A DNA stretch of 64,000 bases from Acidobacteriota bacterium (GCA_025350695.1 JANXXI010000087.1:1-64000), one strand, 5' to 3'; positions 37,443 to 46,627 are shown, numbered from the stretch's first letter. A program made the numbers and translations. The notes: generated by a model not told the origin, from the letters alone.

Positions 37443-38731
37443 TGGCCGAGTTCTACCAACTCCTCAAACAAAACCGCAACTACCGCATGACCTGGGCCGG
37501 TCAAGTGGTCAGCGAAATCGGTGACCACTTCAACACCATCGCCGTATTTGGCCTTGTGTACCAGACGACACATTCCGGCTTCGCAGTTAGTGGCGTAATG
37601 CTGGCGCGTGCAATACCCATGTTGCTGGCTGGACCTTTGGCAGGGGTGGCGCTGGACCGCTTTGATCGCAAGAAGGTAATGATCGCCAGCGACTTGGTTC
37701 GCTTCGTGATCGCCCTGCTTTTCATTTTGGCGGCCGATGGCAAACATCCCAGGTTGATTTACGCGCTGAGCGCCATGTTGATGTTCGCCTCACCGTTTTT
37801 CACAAGCGGAAGGGCAGCCATACTCCCGGTGATCGCCGAAAAGAAAGAATTGCATGCCGCCAATTCGCTGATGCAGACTACGCAATGGGCGAATACGGCG
37901 ATTGGTTCATTTCTTGGCGGATTAAGTGCGTCCCGATTCGGTTACGAGTGGGCGTTCTTCTTCAACGCGCTATCCTTTCTATTTTCGGCATGGTGCATTT
38001 CGCAATTGAATACGCCGTCAGGGTTTCGCGCGAAGCGGTCCATGCTTGGTGAAGACCAAGTGGTAAGGCCCTGGCGTGAGTATACCGAGGGCCTCTCTTA
38101 CATGAAGTCCATTCCGCTGGTGTATGCGATTGCCATGGTATACGTGGGGTGGGCGACTGGTGGCGGCGCGGCGCAAATCTTGTTCACATTGTTTAGTGAA
38201 CAGGTGCATCACCGAGGTGCGGAGGGAATTGGGTTCCTTTGGGCAGCGGCCGGGGTGGGGCTTGTTTGCGGTGGCCGGGTAGGGCATTGGCTTGGTCCTA
38301 AGCTTGATTTCCGACAATACAAGATCGTGATTGCTTGCGCCTACATTCTTCACGGGGCGGCCTACATTCTTTTCAGCTTGATGCCGACTTTCGGGTTGGC
38401 GCTGTTCTTCATTGGCCTTTCGCGCGCCGCCGTGGCGGTTTCTAGTGTTCTGAATTTCGGCAAACTACTGCGTCTGGTGGATGATCAGTATCGCGGGCGT
38501 GTTTTCGCAACTCTTGAAACGTTAACCTGGTCGATGATGATGCTGTCGATGTTTGGCGCCGGATGGGCATCCGACACATATAGCCCGCGCGCGATTGGAG
38601 TGGTCAGCGGATTATTGAGCAGCACCACTTCGGTTTTCTGGGTTTGGGCGAACATGACGGGACGGCTTCCGCAACCGGAGTCCGAACCGGGTGATGATGA
38701 TATAGAGGTGCATGGGGATCCCAATGTCTGA
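37442..38731 (+). CDS. Major facilitator superfamily transporter (MFS_3/enterobactin-exporter type)
   Basis: Twelve-helix inner-membrane transporter, 429 residues. The N-terminal half starts NYRMTWAGQVVSEIGDHFNTIAVFGLVY, characteristic of the MFS_3 group that includes EntS-like and macrolide exporters. The signature loop between helices 2 and 3 is DRFDRKKVMIASDLVRF near residues 76-92. The C-terminal half contains GAAYILFSLMPTFGLALFFIGLSRAAVAV and DQYRGRVFATLETLTWSMMM. The tail is acidic (ESEPGDDDIEV). It is the fifth gene of the mazG operon, and its last 20 bases overlap the SDR gene. Direction and substrate are unknown; export is likelier for the group. Confidence 0.87.
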   Translation: MAEFYQLLKQNRNYRMTWAGQVVSEIGDHFNTIAVFGLVYQTTHSGFAVSGVMLARAIPMLLAGPLAGVALDRFDRKKVMIASDLVRFVIALLFILAADGKHPRLIYALSAMLMFASPFFTSGRAAILPVIAEKKELHAANSLMQTTQWANTAIGSFLGGLSASRFGYEWAFFFNALSFLFSAWCISQLNTPSGFRAKRSMLGEDQVVRPWREYTEGLSYMKSIPLVYAIAMVYVGWATGGGAAQILFTLFSEQVHHRGAEGIGFLWAAAGVGLVCGGRVGHWLGPKLDFRQYKIVIACAYILHGAAYILFSLMPTFGLALFFIGLSRAAVAVSSVLNFGKLLRLVDDQYRGRVFATLETLTWSMMMLSMFGAGWASDTYSPRAIGVVSGLLSSTTSVFWVWANMTGRLPQPESEPGDDDIEVHGDPNV

Positions 38732-39461
38732 ACCCGTCAGGACCAGTGTACGCGGCAAGATTGTGTTGGTGACTGGCGCTGCAAGGCGGATTGGCCGGCA
38801 AATTGCCCTACGGCTGTCGTCGGAAGGGGCACGCGTTGCTGTTCACTATAACGGGTCGGAATCAGAAGCCCGCCAAACGGCCGAGGATTGTGGTGGGGCG
38901 GAGTTGTTCCAGGCCAACCTTGAAAGCGTTCCCCAGATAGAACGCATGTTCCGCGAGATAGATTCCCGGCTAGGTGGACTCGATTGCCTGGTGAACAACG
39001 CCGCGCGCTTCACGAAAATCGACCCGCTTGAAGTGACGGAACAGGATTGGGATTTTATCCATAATGTCAACATGAAGGCTACCTTCTTTTGCGCAAAGGA
39101 AGCGGCGATTCGCATGAAGGCTCGTGGAGGGGGAAGGATAGTCAATATCAGTTCCCTGGGCGGCCTTCGACCCTGGGCCGATCATTCTCACTATTGCGCC
39201 TCAAAGGCTGGAGTGATCATGCTGACTAAATCGCTGGCCAAGGCTTGGGCTCCCCAGATTACTGTAAATTCAGTAGCCCCTGGCGTGATCCCTTTTGGCG
39301 AGGAGATTGAACCGGAGGTGGCTCAAATGATTCGCGCCACACCGGCCGGGAGGCCAGGAAGCGGCGCTGAACTCGCCGATGCGGTGGTCTATTTCCTTGA
39401 ATCGCCTACGTTTATCACGGGCCAAGTGCTTGCCGTTGACGGCGGGCTCAGCTTGCGGTAG
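38712..39461 (+). CDS. Short-chain dehydrogenase/reductase, pteridine reductase-like
   Basis: Cytoplasmic NAD(P)H-dependent SDR enzyme. The cofactor motif is TGAARRIGRQIAL near residue 21. The basic residues ARRIG in place of the usual GxxxGIG resemble pteridine reductase PTR1 and FolM, which prefer NADPH. NNAARF, ISSLGG (catalytic Ser) and YCASKAG (catalytic Tyr and Lys) follow, and the C-terminus reads FITGQVLAVDGGLSLR. Length is 249 from ATG 38712; the in-frame ATG 38724 is another possible start. It is the last gene of the six-gene mazG operon. A role in pterin or quinone reduction is inferred from the cofactor motif only. Confidence 0.87.
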   Translation: MGIPMSEPVRTSVRGKIVLVTGAARRIGRQIALRLSSEGARVAVHYNGSESEARQTAEDCGGAELFQANLESVPQIERMFREIDSRLGGLDCLVNNAARFTKIDPLEVTEQDWDFIHNVNMKATFFCAKEAAIRMKARGGGRIVNISSLGGLRPWADHSHYCASKAGVIMLTKSLAKAWAPQITVNSVAPGVIPFGEEIEPEVAQMIRATPAGRPGSGAELADAVVYFLESPTFITGQVLAVDGGLSLR

Positions 39462-39568
39462 CTAAGGTTGAGACTTAGGTCCGGACCCCAGGTTTTGGCA
39501 AAAGATAAGGGCTTTACCCCATTTAGAAATTGACCCGTTCTGTCGAAGTAGAAAGCAGGTGTCAATGG

Positions 39569-41983
39569 ATGAGAACACAACTGCGTAGATTTGCGGGGCT
39601 TGCAGCCCTTTGGCGGAAATTGGTTCCGGCGGCCATGATGATTCTGACTGGATCGGAGTTAATGGCTCAAGTTGTGGCCAACAGAGTTTTCACAGAACCT
39701 TCGGGGGCCGTCTTTTACGTGGATGGAACTCCTTATAGGTCTCCTCAAGTGTTCTTGTGGCAGACTGGAACCAGCCACGTACTACGAATTGATGCGGCCC
39801 AAACCGAACCTTCGAACACAAGCCGCTATACGGCCACTGCATGGGTCGATTTAACCGGCACATTCAAAAGCACCGGCACTACCGCCACAATCACAGCTAA
39901 TTCCACAATAACGGAATATAAGAGCCAAGTCTCGCAGCAGTATCGAGTGGATCTATTCTTGTTCAACTTGCCTGCAGAAGTGACCAATGGCCTAAGCCTG
40001 AATTGTGGAAACCCGGGAAAGCCGCCGCTAGTTCAAGGTCAATCAGGGCTCCAATTGCCCGGCGTCGCCATTGTTGGAGGAACCTGCTTTGCCTGGTCGC
40101 AAACTCTATGGGCAGGTTCGGGAGCCAACCTTGCATTGGAAGCTTATCCTTATCCTGGGTTCGTGTTCCAGGGCTGGTCAGTCAACGCAAAGTCAAACGC
40201 ATTCATCAGTTCCGTGATGATAACTGGGCCAACCTCGCTGTTTCCTCGTTTCGCGCCAGGCAAACACGTGGTCTTTTACACGGACCCTCCCCAACTACAA
40301 GTGCGCGTGGATGGCACGGTTGTAAACACTCCCTTGATGGATGCCAACGTTCGCACAACAGAAAGCGGCACTTTCGATTTCGGAGATGGCCAAAACATCG
40401 TCCTTGGAGCTCCATCTCCGCAACGTGATCTTCAGGGTACCCCCTGGGTTTTTGATTCGTTCGATATCGGAGGCGGTCAGAATACGGTTTACAAAGTAAA
40501 GGACGTCAATGTTCCAGCTACCATAACGGCTCGCTTCAAGAAAGGGATCAGCTTCTCGTTGGGTACCAACCCAGCGAATCTCAAACTAAACGTCGATGGC
40601 AGGGATAATTGGCCTTCCCAGGATTTCTTATGGGCTGTAGGCAGTAAGCACACGATTGCGGCTCCAGCCCTTGTAACCGACACGCGCGGCAGAAAGTATC
40701 AGTTCACCGGGTGGGCACACGGAGGCGATGCGTCCCAGGACTTGACGCTTCCCAATGAAGTCCCGTCAGCGGGCGGTATCCGATGGACGGCGAATTATCA
40801 ACTTTTGCCGCGGCTCACCGTATCGATGGTCCAAGCAGGCATTCACCTGCAGATTGATGGCGTTGATTGTGCCGCTCCCTGCAGTGTGGACAAGCCCTCT
40901 GGTTCCGATGTGTCGATTGCCGCCCAAGCAACCATACCCACCGGCGATTCAACTCGCCTGGAATTCCAGGGTTGGAACGACTCAGTGGCGCAGCCGGTGA
41001 GGGTCGTCAGGCTTGCAGCGGACGATATTCGGATTGGGGCCTCCTACCGCACCATGAACCGGTTAATGGCTCTTGCCGACCCGGCCGAAGGTGCGGAGTT
41101 CGCAATCAGTCCGCCAAGTGGCGACGGTTTTTACTCATCAGATACACAAGTAACGATTACCGTAAACCCTCTCAAGGGCTTCCGCTTCCGCCGCTGGGAA
41201 GGTGACCTTCAGGGGACTTTTCGGACGGCATCGGTTTCGATGTTTGGACCGAGGATAGTCCGTGCAGGTCTCGATCGTTCGGCGTTTGTGGTTGAAGCTG
41301 GTGTAAAAAATGCAGCTGGTGACACTCCCGTGGGCGCCGTCGCCGCCGGATCACTCATATCGATTTATGGAGATGGCTTGAGCACGGAGACTATCGTGGG
41401 TGGAGTGAATCCGATGCCGCAAGCACTCGCTGGGATCACCATTCGTTGGAATGGGCGTCTTCTGCCGTTAATCTTCGTCAGTCCTCAGCAGATTAATGCT
41501 TTCCTGCCGGCCGAAGCCGAGCCAGGGGATCATACGCTATATGTTCGCTTAGCAAATCAACAGGAAGTATCGTCGAACTTCAAGGTGGTGCGTAACGCCC
41601 CTGGTTTATTTGCCTTCTTTGTGGACTCGAAAGGATATGCCGTGGCCGCCCATGAGAACGGCAAGCCGATCACACCAGATAGTCCCGCTAAGAGGGGTGA
41701 AACGATCACGCTATTCGGTACGGGTTTTGCACCTTTACTTCGCCCCGTTCCCGAAGGATTTACGGTTCCTGAGGGTATTGTTTATGGAGTGTCGGACAAG
41801 GCTGAGCTAATGACTGGCGATCTTGTCGTTCCAGCCGATTCATCGTTTGCGGCTTCCGGTCTGATTGGAACGATTGCTTCAAAATATAGGCTTGGCTCTC
41901 AGTTTCCAGCAGGTGGCGGAATCCCTGTCAAAGTTCGCGTAAACGATCAGGAAAGTAACACTGTACTTTTGCCCGTGGAGTAA
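39569..41983 (+). CDS. Exported beta-repeat protein with Solibacter-type C-terminal domain
   Basis: Secreted or surface protein, 804 residues, function unknown. The start at ATG 39569 has AGGT before it and gives a twin-basic hydrophobic signal (residues 1-34, ending ELMAQ). The middle contains four or five diverged repeats. Each has a vDG element (VFYVDGTPYRSP, VRVDGTVVNTP, LNVDGRDNWPS, LQIDGVDCAAP) and an aromatic F-x-x-W/F element (FVFQGW, YQFTGW, LEFQGW, FRFRRW). This resembles PEGA and divergent InlB-type B-repeats. From about residue 570 lies a domain with AAGSLISIYGDGL, ISPQQINAFLP-like VSPQQINAFLP and ETITLFGTGFAPL, matching the Solibacter C-terminal domain (TIGR03437). Five bases separate it from the next gene. 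Confidence 0.83.
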   Translation: MRTQLRRFAGLAALWRKLVPAAMMILTGSELMAQVVANRVFTEPSGAVFYVDGTPYRSPQVFLWQTGTSHVLRIDAAQTEPSNTSRYTATAWVDLTGTFKSTGTTATITANSTITEYKSQVSQQYRVDLFLFNLPAEVTNGLSLNCGNPGKPPLVQGQSGLQLPGVAIVGGTCFAWSQTLWAGSGANLALEAYPYPGFVFQGWSVNAKSNAFISSVMITGPTSLFPRFAPGKHVVFYTDPPQLQVRVDGTVVNTPLMDANVRTTESGTFDFGDGQNIVLGAPSPQRDLQGTPWVFDSFDIGGGQNTVYKVKDVNVPATITARFKKGISFSLGTNPANLKLNVDGRDNWPSQDFLWAVGSKHTIAAPALVTDTRGRKYQFTGWAHGGDASQDLTLPNEVPSAGGIRWTANYQLLPRLTVSMVQAGIHLQIDGVDCAAPCSVDKPSGSDVSIAAQATIPTGDSTRLEFQGWNDSVAQPVRVVRLAADDIRIGASYRTMNRLMALADPAEGAEFAISPPSGDGFYSSDTQVTITVNPLKGFRFRRWEGDLQGTFRTASVSMFGPRIVRAGLDRSAFVVEAGVKNAAGDTPVGAVAAGSLISIYGDGLSTETIVGGVNPMPQALAGITIRWNGRLLPLIFVSPQQINAFLPAEAEPGDHTLYVRLANQQEVSSNFKVVRNAPGLFAFFVDSKGYAVAAHENGKPITPDSPAKRGETITLFGTGFAPLLRPVPEGFTVPEGIVYGVSDKAELMTGDLVVPADSSFAASGLIGTIASKYRLGSQFPAGGGIPVKVRVNDQESNTVLLPVE

Positions 41984-41988
41984 CAACT

Positions 41989-43110
41989 ATGATCAAGGCT
42001 ATTTGCTTGTTGAGCGTCATTCCGCTTCTGAATGCGCAACTTGCCGAGACGACGGAACCCAGCTATTGGCGTTTCGCGCATCGCGACGCTCAGTTGGTTG
42101 CGGGGTTGAATTGGAAAGCCTCTCAGCAGGGAACTGCGCCTGATTCTCTATGGCGCGCACTGAGCTCAACATTAGGTCGTGTCGAAAGGTTCCTGATCAC
42201 CTCTCCTTCGACCGTCGAGCGATTCAGGGAACCGGGCCGAGCCTTGATAATTGTCAATGGCAAATTCGATTTGGCGTTGATGAAAAAGGCTGCCTCCAGT
42301 GATGGCGCCGTTGCCACCCACTACAAAGGGGTGACGCTGTTGGGCCCTGCCAACATCGATGACGATACGATCCTGATCGCTTATGTGGATTCAACCGTTT
42401 CTCTTGTGGGAACAAAGACGATAATCTCCGAAGCTCTCGAGCGTGGCGAACAGACAAGAAATGGGCCACTATCTGAAAAAAACGAGTTGTTTGGCACTGC
42501 CATGGACATGTCCACCTTGAACGACCTTTACGTTGTAACAAACGTGTCGGATGCCACCCGTGACGATGCAAACAGCCCCCTGTCTGGTCTGAACGCTTAC
42601 GCGGCCGGTTACAAAGTAGCGGATGGGGTTCAACTTAGCTTGCATATCAACGCCACCACCGAAGACAAAGTCAAGGGGGCATCGAAGCGGCTCAGCGCGA
42701 TTCTCACTCAAATGAATGTCCATTTCCCCGGGCTCTTGCCGGTCAAGCCAGGGCTGGGCCCGTCCGTATTTTTGAGCAATATGAAAATGGCGATAGAGGA
42801 ATCTGATCTGCACGCCTGGTCCCAGGTGACCGCAACACAGCTTTCGGCGTTGCGCAAAAAGGATGTAGCCCTTGTAGCCACGGTAAAGCCCTTTTCCGCG
42901 TCGGCGCCCGAAAAACCGGTCATCCAACAAGGTAAGTTGCGGAAAGACCCGAGGCCTGAAATCAAAACGATTGCGACGTTAAGTACGCAAGCCTCACCAG
43001 TTGTGGCCCCAATAGTGGCGACCCCGCCAATCAAGAAAAAGATTGTTCGGATCGAAGGTTTGGAAGACGGTTTGCGTGAAATTCCCTATGGCGGAGCCGG
43101 GCTCGACTAG
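41989..43110 (+). CDS. Exported protein of unknown function
   Basis: Not assigned to a family. It has 373 residues with a signal peptide (IKAICLLSVIPLLNAQ). The body alternates beta-rich and helical segments (DAQLVAGLNWKAS, RALIIVNGKFDL, YKGVTLLGPANIDDDTILIA, TISEALERG-like IISEALERG), which could be two repeats of an alpha/beta domain. A Pro/Ala/Val-rich linker (about 310-350) leads to a conserved-looking tail, KKKIVRIEGLEDGLREIPY, which may anchor or sort the protein. It begins five bases after the preceding secreted protein and probably shares its transcript, so the two may work together at the cell surface. Confidence 0.75.
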   Translation: MIKAICLLSVIPLLNAQLAETTEPSYWRFAHRDAQLVAGLNWKASQQGTAPDSLWRALSSTLGRVERFLITSPSTVERFREPGRALIIVNGKFDLALMKKAASSDGAVATHYKGVTLLGPANIDDDTILIAYVDSTVSLVGTKTIISEALERGEQTRNGPLSEKNELFGTAMDMSTLNDLYVVTNVSDATRDDANSPLSGLNAYAAGYKVADGVQLSLHINATTEDKVKGASKRLSAILTQMNVHFPGLLPVKPGLGPSVFLSNMKMAIEESDLHAWSQVTATQLSALRKKDVALVATVKPFSASAPEKPVIQQGKLRKDPRPEIKTIATLSTQASPVVAPIVATPPIKKKIVRIEGLEDGLREIPYGGAGLD

Positions 43111-43378
43111 TCCCCTTTGGATTTCTATTTTTCCCTGTTCGAGTTGTTGCATTCTCCGCTCGATAAATTTGCTTGAAGGTCAAGTTGGTGAGTGGTATGC
43201 TTGATCCAAACGTGGAGTGATTTAGATTCTTTCTCCTAACCGTTGAAAGACTCTGGCTACTTGCAACCACGTAAAAAAGTGCTAAAGGCGCGCGGTTTGC
43301 CACAGAAGTTCTAAACAACCGAAAAGCGCTAATGGCTGGATTTCTACACTCTCTTTGAGGGGGTGGAGGTACGGGCTT

Positions 43379-43663
43379 ATGTTGAATAGAATTATTACAC
43401 CGGAACTCTCCGGTTCTGAAGGCGAGCTGGTCCTACTCCGTTTGGCCGTCTCGCCGCACCTGCTAGAGGATGTGCTGGAATCGTTGGCCCAGACTCCCTT
43501 TCCGGTGAACCCCCAAATCATTCATGCCTCGGGGAACGTAACGGTTGAATTCCCGGCTTATGAAAGCCAGGTGGCTTGCACCCGGAAGTTACTCGAAAAG
43601 GGAAGATTGCCGGCGGAAAATCTTGAGATTGTCAAGATGCTTAGCGCGATAGCGGAAAGCTAA
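43379..43663 (+). CDS. Small protein of unknown function
   Basis: A 95-residue cytoplasmic protein not recognised. GTGGAGG lies about ten bases before ATG 43379, supporting this start over an in-frame TTG at 43355. The pattern LVLLRLAVSPHLLEDVLESL, then HASGNVTVEFPAY and KLLEKGRLPAENLEIVKML, suggests a compact beta-alpha-beta fold, perhaps ACT-like. The 268 bases upstream (43111-43378) contain no gene and no clear promoter. It converges on the anti-sigma/sigma pair. No paralogue is seen in the window. Confidence 0.6.
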   Translation: MLNRIITPELSGSEGELVLLRLAVSPHLLEDVLESLAQTPFPVNPQIIHASGNVTVEFPAYESQVACTRKLLEKGRLPAENLEIVKMLSAIAES

Positions 43664-43684
43664 GTATTGCTTGACTACATCGGG

Positions 43685-43750
43685 CCTCACGTCCGATTCT
43701 GTCGGCTATTCGCCGCACCTTACGTTCGGTTCTGATCGGCTATCCGCCGC
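43685..43750. repeat. Imperfect tandem duplication at the end of the anti-sigma gene
   Basis: Two copies of about 32-33 bases (43685-43716 and 43718-43750) differ by four transitions and one indel. The second copy holds the last codons and TAA of the anti-sigma gene. The first lies just past the stop and in one frame repeats Q-N-R-T-stop. Confidence 0.7.
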
Positions 43751-43965
43751 TCAAGCGCCTTCATGACACGCGATTCAATCGATGCCGGAATGGCCTGCGG
43801 CTCCATGCCCTTGAATACCCTTAGCGTCTTTTGGGTCGTATCCACCACCACCCAACAGTTCGGGCATTCGTTGACATGTTTCTGCAACTCCTGCCGCAGA
43901 TTTGGATCCGCCGTATCATCCAAATAGGTATTCAATTCGGCTAGTAAATCTTTACAGGTAAGCAA
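43720..43965 (-). CDS. Anti-sigma factor, zinc-finger (zf-HC2) type
   Basis: Predicted cytoplasmic anti-sigma protein, 81 residues, with the zinc-binding anti-sigma motif: Cys4, then HVNECPNC around residues 29-36 (H-x3-C-x2-C). It lacks a membrane segment, so it may be a soluble redox-sensing form or depend on another partner. The gene overlaps the end of the sigma factor gene by 14 bases on the same strand, the standard arrangement for a sigma/anti-sigma pair. Its last codons are present twice in tandem, implying recent slippage at the 3' end. The sensed signal is unknown. Confidence 0.85.
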   Translation of the reverse strand: MLTCKDLLAELNTYLDDTADPNLRQELQKHVNECPNCWVVVDTTQKTLRVFKGMEPQAIPASIESRVMKALERRIADQNRT

Positions 43966-44629
43966 ACGCGTCTTCCCCCTTTTTCTTAAACATTCGCGTC
44001 AGTTTTTCCCGCAGTTCCAAACGCGCCCTGAGTAACCGTGATTTCACGGCCGGTATGGACAGCCCGAGGGTATCGGCCGTCTCCTCCGTCGAAAGTTCTT
44101 CGACGTCTCTCAAGACAAAAACAGTCCGGAAGGATGGTTTCAAACTCTTTATGGCGTCGTCAAGGATCACCCGCAATTCTTCCTGCGAATAACGCTGTTC
44201 CGGGTCGCCATCCCAGACAGCTATTTCCCTGGTCACGGTTTCCTCACCCGTGTCCAATTCTTCGTCCAGCGACACCGTGCGGTCCGATTTCCGCTTCCGA
44301 AGCTTCATCAACGCTTCATTCACGGCGATTCTTACGATCCATGTATAAAACTTCGAATTACCCTGAAAATCTTTCAGATGCGTATAGGCTTTGAACAAAG
44401 CCTCCTGCAAGACATCCTCGGCATCCTCATCACTTTGCGTGATTTGTTTTGCCATTCTGAAGATCTTCTTGTCATACCGGCGCACGAGTTCCGTGAACGC
44501 CGCCGTCTCACCCGATTTAGCCCGCTCAACTAGCGCGGCTTCGTCAAGGCCGTCCGTCTGCGGTAAAGAATTGGTCATTCCCTCACCAATATACAGGATG
44601 TTGTCAAGCGGTTCCAGGATTCGCGCCAT
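43952..44629 (-). CDS. ECF-type RNA polymerase sigma factor
   Basis: Extracytoplasmic-function sigma-70 factor, up to 225 residues. Region 2 (about 50-115) has FRMAKQITQSDEDAEDVLQEALFKAY and FYTWIVRIAVNEALMKLRKRK. Region 4 (about 155-215) has LKPSFRTVFVLRDVEELSTEETADTLGL and the recognition helix IPAVKSRLLRARLELREKL. The N-terminal 17 residues before an internal ATG at 44578 are poorly conserved, so the true start may be there. Regulation is expected by the overlapping zinc-finger anti-sigma gene downstream. It is divergent from thrS with 63 bases between starts, so autoregulation could affect thrS. The regulon is unknown. Confidence 0.92.
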   Translation of the reverse strand: MARILEPLDNILYIGEGMTNSLPQTDGLDEAALVERAKSGETAAFTELVRRYDKKIFRMAKQITQSDEDAEDVLQEALFKAYTHLKDFQGNSKFYTWIVRIAVNEALMKLRKRKSDRTVSLDEELDTGEETVTREIAVWDGDPEQRYSQEELRVILDDAIKSLKPSFRTVFVLRDVEELSTEETADTLGLSIPAVKSRLLRARLELREKLTRMFKKKGEDAFAYL

Positions 44630-44692
44630 TTGCGTATTTTTTGCTAGGACTTAGGAGGCAGTCCGCTTGTGATACCCTGAAATTTCACCCCT

Positions 44693-46627
44693 ATGAGCAG
44701 CTATTCCATTACCCTGCCGGACGGCAGCGTAAAGACCGTACCCGCCGGATCCCGGCCCCTTGACGTGGCCCAGGGCATCAGTCCCCGTCTGGCGGCCGAT
44801 TGTATCGCCGCGCGCGTTAACGGAGATATGTTTGACTTGACCAGGCCCTTCGAGGGCGATTCCACTCTGCAGCTGCTTACCACGCGAGATCCGGAATCTC
44901 TTGAAGTCTACCGGCACTCCACGGCCCACCTGCTCGCCGCCGCGGTTCTTGAACTGTGGCCGGAAACGCAGCTTGGCATCGGGCCGCCCATCGAAACCGG
45001 TTTCTACTACGATTTTGATCGCGCCGAAAAATTCACTCCCGAAGATCTGGAAAAGATCGAAGCCAAAATGTGGGAGATCCAGAAGCGTAACCTGACCTAC
45101 GACCGCGTCATGACCGTCAAGGACGAGGGGCTGAAGAAATACGCCAGCGCTTGGATGAAGTGTGAACTGATTTCTGACCGCGCCGGCGAGGTCTTTAGCG
45201 AATATACGCTTGGCCCTCAGTTCATCGATTTCTGCCGCGGACCGCATGTTCCTTCGACCGAAAAAATCAAGGCTTTCAAGCTGCTCTCAATTGCCGGAGC
45301 CTATTGGAAAGGCGACGAAAAGAACAAGCAACTGCAGCGCATATACGGCACGGCATTCTTCACGCAGAAGGATCTGGATGCCTATCTTCACCGCATCGAG
45401 GAAGCCAAGCGGCGCGATCATCGCCGTATTGGCCAGGAACTGGACCTCTTCAGTATCCAGGATCTCGCAGGCCCTGGCCTGATCTTCTTCCATCCCAAGG
45501 GTGGAACCGTCCGTCGCATTCTTGAAGATTGGATGCGCGATCAATACGTTCAGCGTGGATATTCGCTGGTCTACACCCCGCACGTCGCCAAAATTGATCT
45601 GTGGAAGACCTCTGGCCACTTCAACTTCTATAACCAAAATATGTTCAAGGCCATGGAGCTGGATGATGCCGAATACCAGCTGAAACCGATGAACTGCCCG
45701 TTCCACATCCTGATTTACGCCGACCGTCCTAAGAGCTATCGCGATCTTCCTGTGCGCCTCGGTGAACTCGGCACCGTGTACCGTTACGAACGTAGCGGCA
45801 CCATGCATGGCCTTTTGCGCGTCCGCGGATTTACGCAGGATGACGCTCACATCTTCTGCACTCCCGACCAGGCTGAAGATGAAGTTGTGAATTGCCTTCA
45901 GTTCGCAATCGACACCCTTCATGCGTTCGGCTTTGAAACTTACGAGGCGGAATTGTCCACCTGGGACAATGGCAAAAGCGGCAAGTACGACGGCACGCCT
46001 GAACAATGGGCGCTGGCTGAAAACGCTCTAAGAACGGCGACGGACCGGCTCGGCCTCAAAGTCCGGGTCATGACCGACGAAGCAGCTTTCTACGGACCCA
46101 AGATTGACATGAAGCTGGTCGACGCCATCGGACGGTTGTGGCAGCTCTCCACCGTACAATTCGATTTCACGCTGCCCCGCCGCTTTGGCCTCGAATATAT
46201 TGCCGACGACGGCAAGAAGCATCAACCGATCATGGTTCACCGTGCCCTATTCGGGTCGGTGGAACGCTTCTTTGGTATCTTGGTTGAGCACTATGCTGGC
46301 GCATTCCCTGTGTGGCTCGCGCCCATTCAAGTGGCAGTGCTGCCTATCACCGATAAGCAATCCGAGTTCGCTTTGCAAGTGAAGAACGAACTGGCCGCCG
46401 CCGGTGTTCGCGTCTGGATTGACGAGCGCAATGAGAAAGTGAATCTAAAGATTCGTGATGCTCAGATGCAGAAAATTCCATACATGCTGGTCATAGGACC
46501 CCGGGAAGCCGAGGCCGGTTCGGTGTCCGTGCGGCATCGCAAGCAAGGCGATCTCGGTGTGAAGCCACTTGTCGATTTCATTGCTGAGATCAAAGAAAAG
46601 ATCGGAACCAAACAAACAACGGATTAG
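44693..46627 (+). CDS. thrS: Threonyl-tRNA synthetase
   Basis: Class II aminoacyl-tRNA synthetase charging tRNA-Thr, 644 residues. An N-terminal TGS domain (about 1-62, ITLPDGSVKTV) precedes the second additional editing domain with HSTAHLLAAAVLELWP near residue 72, and DFCRGPHVPSTEKI. The catalytic core starts near residue 245. Motif 2 is ERSGTMHGLLRVRGFTQDDAHIF and motif 3 is IMVHRALFGSVERFFGILVEHY. The zinc cysteine is in LKPMNCPFHI. The anticodon-binding domain ends the protein (about 540-640). No usual T-box or other leader regulator is visible in the 63-base upstream gap. Confidence 0.97.
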   Translation: MSSYSITLPDGSVKTVPAGSRPLDVAQGISPRLAADCIAARVNGDMFDLTRPFEGDSTLQLLTTRDPESLEVYRHSTAHLLAAAVLELWPETQLGIGPPIETGFYYDFDRAEKFTPEDLEKIEAKMWEIQKRNLTYDRVMTVKDEGLKKYASAWMKCELISDRAGEVFSEYTLGPQFIDFCRGPHVPSTEKIKAFKLLSIAGAYWKGDEKNKQLQRIYGTAFFTQKDLDAYLHRIEEAKRRDHRRIGQELDLFSIQDLAGPGLIFFHPKGGTVRRILEDWMRDQYVQRGYSLVYTPHVAKIDLWKTSGHFNFYNQNMFKAMELDDAEYQLKPMNCPFHILIYADRPKSYRDLPVRLGELGTVYRYERSGTMHGLLRVRGFTQDDAHIFCTPDQAEDEVVNCLQFAIDTLHAFGFETYEAELSTWDNGKSGKYDGTPEQWALAENALRTATDRLGLKVRVMTDEAAFYGPKIDMKLVDAIGRLWQLSTVQFDFTLPRRFGLEYIADDGKKHQPIMVHRALFGSVERFFGILVEHYAGAFPVWLAPIQVAVLPITDKQSEFALQVKNELAAAGVRVWIDERNEKVNLKIRDAQMQKIPYMLVIGPREAEAGSVSVRHRKQGDLGVKPLVDFIAEIKEKIGTKQTTD

